A DNA stretch of 5,087 bases from contig WTCF01000080.1 of NCBI GenBank assembly GCA_013138705.1, positions 1-5,087 of the forward strand, in the 5' to 3' direction. The position numbers were made by a program, and so were the translations under genes. The notes under the pieces were generated by a model, which did not search any database, had not been told where the DNA came from, and saw nothing but the letters and a program-made list of their open reading frames with translations. Every line of letters starts with the position of its first letter. Position 1 is the first letter of the stretch. Shown one piece after another: positions 1 to 4,921 of the stretch. Source of the stretch: Deltaproteobacteria bacterium (GTDB taxonomy: Bacteria; Desulfobacterota; Dissulfuribacteria; Dissulfuribacterales; UBA3076).

Positions 1-27
1 AGATGTAGTTCTGCCATTTTGTCCTGT

Positions 28-170
28 AAGCCGCCTGCAAAATCCCATCTTTTGCCCGATGGCTGCGTTGCTCGTCGGTGAAAAATGCTCATGTACCCCC
101 CAGTACACTGCGCTTTTTCACCTCCTCGCGCCTTACCCTCAAACAAAATCTTGAGTTTTGCAAGCGGCTT
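28..170. repeat. Large imperfect palindromic element downstream of rsmG
   Basis: The ends are inverted copies: positions 28-42 (AAGCCGCCTGCAAAA) pair with 156-170 (TTTTGCAAGCGGCTT) with one mismatch. Inside, GGTGAAAAA at 77-85 pairs with TTTTTCACC at 114-122, and TGTAC at 92-96 pairs with GTACA at 103-107 around a 6-nt C-rich tip. Two side hairpins are also possible, GCAAAA/TTTTGC at 37-55 and CAAAA/TTTTG at 144-160, so the element could fold as a cloverleaf. It starts just past the rsmG stop codon and has no convincing open reading frame. I read it as a dispersed, non-coding REP/MITE-like repeat; the core (GTAC...AGTACACTGCGC...CCTCGCGCC) resembles repeats I recall from proteobacterial genomes. 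It may also slow transcription at the operon end, but no U-tract follows, so it is not a standard intrinsic terminator. Confidence 0.65.
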
Positions 171-177
171 TTGTGGA

Positions 178-876
178 TCAGTATCTTCGTAACATGACAA
201 GATTTCGTCTGAAACTGCTAACAGGTGTTTGAGTTTTTATGACACCGGTCTTCCATCCATGCCTTTGCAGATAGCCCATTTTTCCTTCCAGTTCTTCATC
301 TGCCTTTGGTCCCTTCATGGCTATTACCAAACCGTTTGCTGACAGTAAAGGCCGGGCCATGCTGGCAAGCTCATCCAGAGGACCCACTGCCTGGCTGACA
401 ATTACATCAAAGCCTTCAGGGGGATGATGCCTGGGTATATCTTTGGGGCCCAGTCGGCAGTGCTCTGCCCAGATACCTGTAAGGCCGATTATCGCGATCA
501 CAGTATTGAGAAACGAGACCTTTTTCCGAATGGCGTCAATAAGCACTATTTCTAGATCGGGACGAAACAGCTTGAGGATTAATCCTGGAACACCGGGGCC
601 TGTACCTATATCCAGTACGTGATGGACACCCTCCGGCAGAAAACGAATCAGAGTCAAGGTATCACCGACGTGCTTGACGGCCATTTCCTCCATGGTCTTG
701 AGGCCGGTGAGGTTGATGCGCTGATTCCAGGAGTAAAGCTCCCCTAGATAGACCCCGATGTTTGCTATGAGCTCCTCTGACGGCGTTACGCCACCTTCCT
801 TCAAGAGCTCATGTAATAGAGGTTTAATATTCTGATTCGCGAGACAGGTTGGCAAAGGTAGCGTATTTGTCCACAA
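178..876 (-). CDS. rsmG: 16S rRNA (guanine527-N7)-methyltransferase RsmG
   Basis: RsmG (GidB) transfers a methyl group from S-adenosylmethionine to N7 of G527 in the 530 loop of 16S rRNA, in the cytoplasm. Visible family marks are the N-terminal helical signature LYSWNQRINLTGL (about residues 48-60), the SAM-binding loop DIGTGPGVPG (89-98), the acidic residue ending strand 2 (D114) with KKVSFL after it, the AMKG strand (186-189), and a C-terminal RRNLVML strand. The 232 codons are slightly longer than the usual 205-215. The start taken is a TTG lying 53 nt inside dnaB, with no clear Shine-Dalgarno; a later TTG (codon 8 or 25) may be the true start, since the family homology begins around residue 16. 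It is last in the operon, so translation is probably coupled to dnaB. Odd points: the usual SRA motif reads SQA (161-163), and the RxE motif before it reads RLG (141-143). Identification is firm; start is uncertain. Confidence 0.93.
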   Translation of the reverse strand: MWTNTLPLPTCLANQNIKPLLHELLKEGGVTPSEELIANIGVYLGELYSWNQRINLTGLKTMEEMAVKHVGDTLTLIRFLPEGVHHVLDIGTGPGVPGLILKLFRPDLEIVLIDAIRKKVSFLNTVIAIIGLTGIWAEHCRLGPKDIPRHHPPEGFDVIVSQAVGPLDELASMARPLLSANGLVIAMKGPKADEELEGKMGYLQRHGWKTGVIKTQTPVSSFRRNLVMLRRY

Positions 877-2194
877 AGGCCAGCTTTACAATACCAATGG
901 GACCGTTTCTCTGTTTGGCCACAATGATTTCAGCCATACCTTTGTTCGGATTGTCTTCAGACCGATTATAGACTTCGTCCCGAAAGATAAAGGCGATTAC
1001 ATCAGCGTCCTGTTCTATTGCCCCTGACTCCCTGAGGTCTGCCATCTGTGGTCTTTTGTTTGGTCTGTCCTCTACCTTGCGATTAAGCTGAGACAGGGCT
1101 ACCACAGGGACATTCAGCTCCTTGGCCATTGCCTTAAGTGACCTTGAGATCTCGGAAATTTCCTGCTCTCTGCTCTCGTTGCGTCCCCTTCCCCTCATGA
1201 GCTGCATGTAATCTACCAATACAAGGCCAAGGTCGTGTTTGCTCTTAAGCCTCCTGGTCTTAGCCCTTATCTCCATGACAGATAAGGCCGGTGTATCATC
1301 GATAAAGATAGGGGCCTCGGAGAGGTGGCCAGCAGCATTTATCAGCTTTGGCCAGTCCCGCTCACTCAGAAAACCCGTCCTTACCTTCTGTGCATTCACC
1401 CTGGCCTCTGAACACAGCATCCTGAGGGCCAGTTGATCCTTGGACATTTCCAAAGAGAAGATCGCAACACATGTATCGTTGGCAATGGCCGCGTGCTGTG
1501 CGATATTCAGGGCAAAAGCCGTCTTTCCCATGCTGGGACGACCTGCAATGATAATAAGGTCGGATGGCTGAAACCCTGCAGTCAGCTTGTCCAGTTCTGT
1601 AAACCCTGCAGATACACCAGTAATCAGTTCTTTACGTTCGTACAGATCCTCAACCTTTTTGATGCTGTCCCTAAGTATACTCTTAAGAGGGTAGAAGGCC
1701 TGACGGATTTTGGTTTGAGAGATTTCAAATATGGATGCCTCGGCAGACTCCAGGACCTCGTCCACATCTCCTGTTTCTTCGTAACAAAGGGTAGATATGT
1801 CTGATACCTTTTGAATAAGCCGGCGAAGGACGGCCTTGTCCCAAACAATTTTGCCGTAGTAGCCGATATTGGCGGCTACCGGCATAGTTCCCGCGATCTC
1901 TGCGAGGTAGGCTGCCCCCCCGACTGCTTCAAGTTTTCCCATGGATTTCAGAGCATTGTGAACAGTCACGAGGTCTTGAGGTTCATTTCGGTTAAAAAGA
2001 TCAAGCATGGCAGCATAGATAATGCCATGGGCCTCTTTGTAGAAGTCCTCGGGGTGCAGAAACTCAACAACCTTCAAAAGGGCCTGGTCCTCGATTAAAA
2101 TGCCTCCGAGGATACATTGCTCTGCTTCTACATTTTGTGGCGGAAGGCGGTATTCAGCGGGTTTGATAACAGTCTTAAGAGATGCTATAGACAT
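824..2194 (-). CDS. dnaB: Replicative DNA helicase DnaB
   Basis: DnaB is the hexameric ATP-driven 5'-3' helicase that unwinds DNA at the replication fork and recruits primase. With the start used here (456 codons) the order is: an N-terminal primase-interacting domain opening with LPPQNVEAEQ (about 17-26), a linker, then the RecA-like domain with Walker A GRPSMGKT (218-225), the FSLEMS motif (about 246-251), Walker B VLVDY (325-329), SQLNR (368-372), the DLRESGAIEQDAD stretch (about 386-398), and the arginine-finger region KQRNG (427-431). All key motifs are intact and there is no intein. The ATG at 2194 is preferred because it leaves a normal short leader before LPPQN and lies 19 nt past the rplI stop; an upstream in-frame ATG at 2239 would add 15 residues and overlap rplI by 26 nt. 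Neither has a strong Shine-Dalgarno. The 3' end overlaps rsmG. Confidence 0.95.
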   Translation of the reverse strand: MSIASLKTVIKPAEYRLPPQNVEAEQCILGGILIEDQALLKVVEFLHPEDFYKEAHGIIYAAMLDLFNRNEPQDLVTVHNALKSMGKLEAVGGAAYLAEIAGTMPVAANIGYYGKIVWDKAVLRRLIQKVSDISTLCYEETGDVDEVLESAEASIFEISQTKIRQAFYPLKSILRDSIKKVEDLYERKELITGVSAGFTELDKLTAGFQPSDLIIIAGRPSMGKTAFALNIAQHAAIANDTCVAIFSLEMSKDQLALRMLCSEARVNAQKVRTGFLSERDWPKLINAAGHLSEAPIFIDDTPALSVMEIRAKTRRLKSKHDLGLVLVDYMQLMRGRGRNESREQEISEISRSLKAMAKELNVPVVALSQLNRKVEDRPNKRPQMADLRESGAIEQDADVIAFIFRDEVYNRSEDNPNKGMAEIIVAKQRNGPIGIVKLAFVDKYATFANLSRESEY

Positions 2195-2213
2195 GTTTGT
2201 AAATTGCTTAATG

Positions 2214-2666
2214 TCATAAAGACTCCTGTGGGGCCACATTGACTTTGACTATGACCTTGACATCAGGGCTGAGTTTTACCGGGACCTCGAATTCGCCAAG
2301 GGCCTTGATGGGCTCGTCCATCTGTATTTTCTTGCGATCAATTGAATACCCCTGTGATTCTATAGCGCTGGCTATGTCCAGACTGGTAACCGAGCCATAA
2401 AGTCGATCCTTTTCACCTACCCGGACCGGTATGCTGATTTCCAGCTCACCAAGCTTAGTGGCAAGGGCATCAAACTCATCACGTTCCTTGGCAGCCTTGG
2501 TCAGGATAGAGGCCTGCTGACGTTCAAACTTAGAGACGTTCTTTTTATCGGCAAATATGGCCTTGCCTTTAGGCAGCAGGAAATTGCGGGCATAGCCATT
2601 TGCGACCTTGACCATGTCTCCGGCCTTCCCGAGAGAAGGGATAGTTTCTTTAAGAATAACTTCCAT
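2214..2666 (-). CDS. rplI: 50S ribosomal protein L9 (bL9)
   Basis: bL9 binds 23S rRNA at the base of the L1 stalk and reaches out along the ribosome surface; it helps hold the reading frame. The 150-codon length is normal (149 in E. coli). The N-terminal domain begins MEVILKETIPSLGKAGD and carries the signature VKVANGYARNFLLPKGKA (about residues 19-36). A charged connecting helix rich in Lys, Glu and Gln follows (about 40-75). The C-terminal rRNA-binding domain starts near SIPVRVGEKDRLYGSVTS (about 78-95) and ends in VKVIVKVNVAP. The ATG is preceded by GAGG about 10 nt upstream, a modest Shine-Dalgarno. It follows the DUF2232 gene after a 57-nt gap and sits directly before dnaB, a pairing kept in many bacterial phyla. 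Confidence 0.97.
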   Translation of the reverse strand: MEVILKETIPSLGKAGDMVKVANGYARNFLLPKGKAIFADKKNVSKFERQQASILTKAAKERDEFDALATKLGELEISIPVRVGEKDRLYGSVTSLDIASAIESQGYSIDRKKIQMDEPIKALGEFEVPVKLSPDVKVIVKVNVAPQESL

Positions 2667-2723
2667 TTGTCTGAAACCTCGAGGAAATATTTGTGTTGAA
2701 AATAATTTAGGAATTGACGGCTC

Positions 2724-3665
2724 TCAAGACTCTCTGGCTGACGGTGCCCTGGCTCTCAGATCAAACCATACATCAGACACTCCTATAATAACAACAAGTA
2801 TTAGACCATACCACTGGATGCAAAGCAATATATATGTGATCCAGCGAATGAATGCAGGGACCTTCAATCTTTCAAAATAAAAGGCAACTACCGCCAGTCC
2901 CTGCAAGAAATAGATACTGCTCAATACCAGCAGGGCATTTTCTCCGCAGACATTAAATATACCTTTTCCCAAAAAGGCCAATACACCTGCTGTTATTATC
3001 GCCCATATAAGTGGTTCAGGCAGTTTCCACTGAGTGAACACCGGCGCAAATGCCTCATTTTTGAGCCTTTTGGCAAGATATATTTTTGGTACCAATATAT
3101 TACTCAGGCTTATGATCACAAAGACCGAACCCAATAGCCCCGGCAAAAATCGTATAATGACTTCTTTAAACTGCCGGAACCAGTTTTCTAATTCTACCTG
3201 GTATATGCCGGATGATTTCTCTTTATAGAGAGCCAGACTCTGATCCATATCCTCGGATATTGCCTGGACAACCTTATTATATCCGTCAAGCAGATCAGGA
3301 CCTGATCCAGCACTGAGTACAACTATGAACGTTACACAAAGATAGGCAAAACCTGCCAGGAGGGTCTTGATCCCGGACCAATCCTGTTTTCTGGCAACCA
3401 CAAGGACTATGGCAAGCCCTGCAGTCTGGATCAACCAGACTAAGGCCTCCGGCCTCATGGTCAGCCAGCAGAGCAAAATCCCTAAAGCAAGGTTCCCAAA
3501 AATAATTGAGGTTGCCAGACCAAGACTGATGCCCTCGGTCAATACAACAAGAATTCCTGGTGCTACAAGTTGGAACATAGGCGCGATCCCCTCAACAATA
3601 AGGGGCACTAAAAGGACGACAGAAGCCAGTGTCCACTTGCTTGAGAGGTTTGGAGGAAAAGCCAA
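2724..3665 (-). CDS. DUF2232 (YybS-like) integral membrane protein
   Basis: This 313-residue protein is strongly hydrophobic, with about eight likely membrane helices (roughly 14-30, 35-58, 58-70 with 76-92, 100-120, 172-195, 219-236, 242-265, 272-296). The longest soluble part is a charged loop at about 121-170, between two membrane groups. The C-terminal half carries what I recognise as the DUF2232 pattern: FTQWKLPEPLIWAI (about 210-223), a conserved Asn-containing stretch, SSIYFLQGLAVVAFYFE (about 249-265), and a GVSDVWFDLR end (295-304). No enzymatic residues or known ligand site are apparent and the function is unknown. Its position between rpsR and rplI matches deltaproteobacterial genomes, and YybS lies near rplI-dnaC in Bacillus, so the neighbourhood is old. 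The start is TTG without a visible Shine-Dalgarno; an in-frame TGA lies seven codons upstream and no ATG is available before residue 30. Confidence 0.85.
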   Translation of the reverse strand: MAFPPNLSSKWTLASVVLLVPLIVEGIAPMFQLVAPGILVVLTEGISLGLATSIIFGNLALGILLCWLTMRPEALVWLIQTAGLAIVLVVARKQDWSGIKTLLAGFAYLCVTFIVVLSAGSGPDLLDGYNKVVQAISEDMDQSLALYKEKSSGIYQVELENWFRQFKEVIIRFLPGLLGSVFVIISLSNILVPKIYLAKRLKNEAFAPVFTQWKLPEPLIWAIITAGVLAFLGKGIFNVCGENALLVLSSIYFLQGLAVVAFYFERLKVPAFIRWITYILLCIQWYGLILVVIIGVSDVWFDLRARAPSARES

Positions 3666-3700
3666 CTGCTTTATATTATAGTTTCAGGCTTTCATGCTTG

Positions 3701-3788
3701 AAGGTTCAGGGTTCAGAGGTTCAGGGGTTGCCGAAAATCTAAGCCGTTGATTCGTGAATTTTGAACCTTTGAACCTTTGAACCCTGAA
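3701..3788. repeat. Inverted repeat made of GGTTCA heptads in the rpsR-DUF2232 gap
   Basis: The left tract (3701-3727) carries three GGTTCAG-type units. The right tract (3760-3788) carries the same unit reversed, as TGAACCT/TGAACCC. Positions 3705-3727 pair with 3766-3788 over 23 positions with three non-Watson-Crick pairs, all G opposite T when read as a plus-strand transcript, around a 38-nt loop. In the minus-strand operon mRNA those three become A opposite C, but a long stem is still possible. No U-tract follows, so it is not a standard terminator. A direct-orientation sister copy lies at 4656-4687. Confidence 0.75.
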
Positions 3789-3801
3789 TGGTTATAAATC
3801 T

Positions 3802-4077
3802 CTAATCTTTAAGTATATGACCGGAAGTGAATGGCAACAAGGCCATTATTCTGGCCTGCTTGATGGCTGTAGTCAGGCGTCTTTGATGCTTGGCACAGGT
3901 CCCGGTAATACGGCGGGGCAGTATCTTTCCCCTTTCTGTGATAAAATGCCTTAAGGTTCTGTGGTCTTTATAGTCTATGGCCAGGGACTTGTCGGCACAA
4001 AAGCGACAGACCTTCCGGCGTATATATATGCGCCGGCGCCCGGTACGATTATTTCTTGGATTTTGCATTTGTCTCAT
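3802..4077 (-). CDS. rpsR: 30S ribosomal protein S18 (bS18), zinc-binding form
   Basis: bS18 binds the central domain of 16S rRNA as a heterodimer with bS6 in the platform of the small subunit. The 91 residues are very basic. They show the family core KVCRFCADK (22-30), the stretch [28 protein letters not shown] (about 34-61), and [22 protein letters not shown]. Cys24, Cys27, Cys61 and His64 form a CxxC...CxxH set, the zinc-binding (C+) version of S18; the E. coli protein lacks these ligands. This suggests the cell either has no zinc-independent paralogue or keeps one elsewhere; that is inference. The start codon overlaps the rpsF stop as ATGA, so the two are translationally coupled. A second Met at residue 4 is a possible alternative start. 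No ssb or priB gene separates it from rpsF. Confidence 0.97.
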   Translation of the reverse strand: MRQMQNPRNNRTGRRRIYIRRKVCRFCADKSLAIDYKDHRTLRHFITERGKILPRRITGTCAKHQRRLTTAIKQARIMALLPFTSGHILKD

Positions 4078-4478
4078 TTCTCTTCTCTTTCCTCAGTGGA
4101 CTGAGTGGAATCTAAAGCCTCTTCAACAGTTTCAGCAGGCGGAGCAGACTCGTCCCGGGCCTTGGCAAGCGCCTCAGCATCAAACTCATTACTTGTCTTT
4201 GTGGTAACGAATTTCATCACGCCCTCATCCAACCGCAGCCTGCGGGTGAGTTCCGAAATGGATTCGGCAGATGCACCATACTCCATCAGCACATAATAGC
4301 CTTGGGTCTGTTTTTGCACTCTGTAAGCAAGTTTCTGTAGGGGCCATGGATCAATCTTTACTATTTCGCCATGCCCGCTGATTATGATTTGCCGGAGTTT
4401 TTCCGAGATAGCTGTACGTTCCTCGTCACTGAGGTCCGGATGGAGGAGATAAAATGTTTCGTAATGCCGTAATTTCAT
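4074..4478 (-). CDS. rpsF: 30S ribosomal protein S6 (bS6)
   Basis: bS6 joins bS18 on the central domain of 16S rRNA during small-subunit assembly. The 134 residues open with [17 protein letters not shown], the usual first strand of its ferredoxin-like fold. They continue with the signature [25 protein letters not shown] (about 43-67) and close the fold with [16 protein letters not shown] (79-94). The remaining 40 residues form a charged, Ala/Glu-rich, probably disordered tail ending EEREEK. Acidic tails are common in the family; in E. coli the tail is extended with glutamate by RimK, and nothing here shows whether that happens. It is the first gene of the operon, with a strong GGGAGG Shine-Dalgarno, a candidate S6:S18-binding leader just upstream and a candidate promoter beyond. 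Confidence 0.97.
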   Translation of the reverse strand: MKLRHYETFYLLHPDLSDEERTAISEKLRQIIISGHGEIVKIDPWPLQKLAYRVQKQTQGYYVLMEYGASAESISELTRRLRLDEGVMKFVTTKTSNEFDAEALAKARDESAPPAETVEEALDSTQSTEEREEK

Positions 4479-4484
4479 ATATGG

Positions 4485-4490
4485 CCTCCC
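4485..4490 (-). promoter_or_regulatory. Shine-Dalgarno of rpsF
   Basis: Read on the minus strand this is GGGAGG, six bases before the rpsF ATG. It is the best ribosome binding site in the operon, and the short palindromic AT stretch around it (ATATA upstream, TATAT at the start codon) could partly occlude it. Confidence 0.8.
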
Positions 4491-4497
4491 TATGGGC

Positions 4498-4530
4498 TAT
4501 ATTATCCGGCCCTGATCCAGGATGCATATT
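4498..4530 (-). promoter_or_regulatory. Candidate S6:S18 complex-binding leader motif
   Basis: The published S6:S18 autoregulatory motif is a CCG in a bulge, flanked by a stem and a hairpin, in the 5' leader of rpsF-rpsR operons. Here the minus strand reads, in order, AATATGCAT (4530-4522), a hairpin CCTG-GAT-CAGG (4521-4511), G, CCG (4509-4507), then GATAATAT (4506-4499). The flanking AU-rich arms can pair as ATAT/ATAT and AT/AT around a small internal loop, leaving the CCG bulged beside the hairpin. It ends about 8 nt before the Shine-Dalgarno, the right place for bS6-bS18 to block translation when in excess. The stem is short and AU-rich, and I folded it only by eye, so the match is plausible but unproven. 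Confidence 0.5.
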
Positions 4531-4574
4531 GAGCAAAACCTGTCAGGGCAAGGAGGAATAAAAGAGGTCTTTCT

Positions 4575-4601
4575 ATTACATGAGACCAGTGCCTGAGTCA
4601 A
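4575..4601 (-). promoter_or_regulatory. Candidate sigma-70-type promoter for the rpsF operon
   Basis: On the minus strand a TTGACT -35 box (4601-4596, 5 of 6 to consensus) is followed 15 nt later by TGTAAT (4580-4575, 5 of 6). A 17-nt spacer would instead give the poorer TAATAG. Transcription would begin near 4568, giving a leader of about 90 nt that contains the candidate S6:S18 motif. The short spacer is the weak point. Confidence 0.4.
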
Positions 4602-4642
4602 GAGCAAATTTCTTTTTTCATCTTGCTTATCAATTGCATATG

Positions 4643-4687
4643 ACCTATTATTCATAGGTTCAGGGTTCAAGGTTCAGGGGTTCAGGG
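4643..4687. repeat. GGTTCAG heptad tract with small stem-loop
   Basis: From 4656 the plus strand carries four GGTTCAG/GGTTCAA-type units in a row. They match the left arm of the inverted repeat at 3701-3727 closely, differing mainly by one missing base between the second and third units. Just before it, ACCTAT at 4643-4648 pairs with ATAGGT at 4654-4659 over a 5-nt loop, so the tract also begins with an inverted unit, as at the other locus but with a much shorter loop. Confidence 0.65.
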
Positions 4688-4697
4688 AAAAATGAAC

Positions 4698-4772
4698 TAC
4701 CCCATAACAAGCTACGGGGTATTAAAATAAGTATTTTATCTTTTCTATCGCAGCAGGCTGCGGGGAATTAAA
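4698..4772. repeat. GC-rich hairpin plus degenerate direct repeat
   Basis: TACCCCATA at 4698-4706 pairs with TACGGGGTA at 4713-4721 around a 6-nt loop. The one plus-strand mismatch (A opposite C) becomes a G-U wobble in a minus-strand transcript, where the stem is complete. The second half of the hairpin and its 3' flank (4706-4726) recur at 4752-4772 with 17 of 21 bases identical, three of the four changes being A/G. Shared core: CAAGCTACGGGG against CAGGCTGCGGGG, then ATTAAA. In the second copy the matching CCCC arm is missing. Confidence 0.55.
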
Positions 4773-4810
4773 CCCTATAGATTTTGCATCATCCTTCATA
4801 ATGATTAGAG

Positions 4811-4837
4811 TAATCCGTGTAATCTGCGAAATCTGTG
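4811..4837. repeat. Three tandem 9-nt units
   Basis: The plus strand reads TAATCCGTG, TAATCTGCG, AAATCTGTG in direct succession, followed by GATTAA, the start of a decayed fourth unit. Consensus is WAATCYGYG. Repeats of this look occur between genes in several bacterial phyla as I recall them; their function is unknown to me. Confidence 0.6.
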
Positions 4838-4911
4838 GATTAAAACTGTTGATTTATGAGTTATGAATGGAAAAGGCGTGAGAATAGATGCCAAGGGATT
4901 TAAACGGTTAC

Positions 4912-4916
4912 GGAGG
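4912..4916 (+). promoter_or_regulatory. Shine-Dalgarno of hsp20
   Basis: GGAGG lies five bases before the ATG at 4922, a near-ideal site, and decides this start codon. Confidence 0.8.
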
Positions 4917-4921
4917 GAGCT

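Larger units (their letters stand above)
4479..4921. other. Divergent intergenic region between rpsF and hsp20
   Basis: This 443-nt stretch has no credible gene. The rpsF half (4479-4601) holds the Shine-Dalgarno, the candidate leader motif and a candidate promoter. The centre and the hsp20 half (4643-4837) hold three separate short-repeat classes described in their own entries. From 4838 to 4911 I see only AT-rich sequence leading to the hsp20 ribosome binding site. I found no heat-shock sigma-32 promoter and no CIRCE element (TTAGCACTC-N9-GAGTGCTAA) before hsp20. Confidence 0.7.

Noticed and set aside
28..170. Intrinsic terminator for the operon in the palindromic element
   Set aside because: The stems are long but neither end is followed by a U-tract on the minus strand, so it does not fit the standard form.
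1239..2098. Several plus-strand frames opposite dnaB
   Set aside because: They lie wholly opposite a conserved gene, lack ribosome binding sites and give proteins with no recognisable family.
3674..3679. Perfect TATAAT on the minus strand upstream of the DUF2232 gene
   Set aside because: It ends nine bases before the TTG start, so a transcript from it would be leaderless on a TTG codon, and no -35 box lies at 16-18 nt.
4566..4587. GGTCT/AGACC stem followed by a U-rich run on the minus strand, terminator-like
   Set aside because: The stem is only 5 bp with a 12-nt loop, the following run is interrupted, and it overlaps the best promoter candidate.
4580..4657. Plus-strand 25-codon frame opening MRPVPESRANFFF
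   Set aside because: The AGGAGG at 4551-4556 is far too distant to serve it, the frame crosses the -10 and -35 of the candidate rpsF promoter, and the product resembles nothing I know.
4811..4837. CRISPR-like array
   Set aside because: The units are only 9 nt and contiguous, without spacers.
4838..4911. Heat-shock promoter or CIRCE element for hsp20
   Set aside because: No CTTGAA/CCCCAT pair and no TTAGCACTC inverted repeat could be found.
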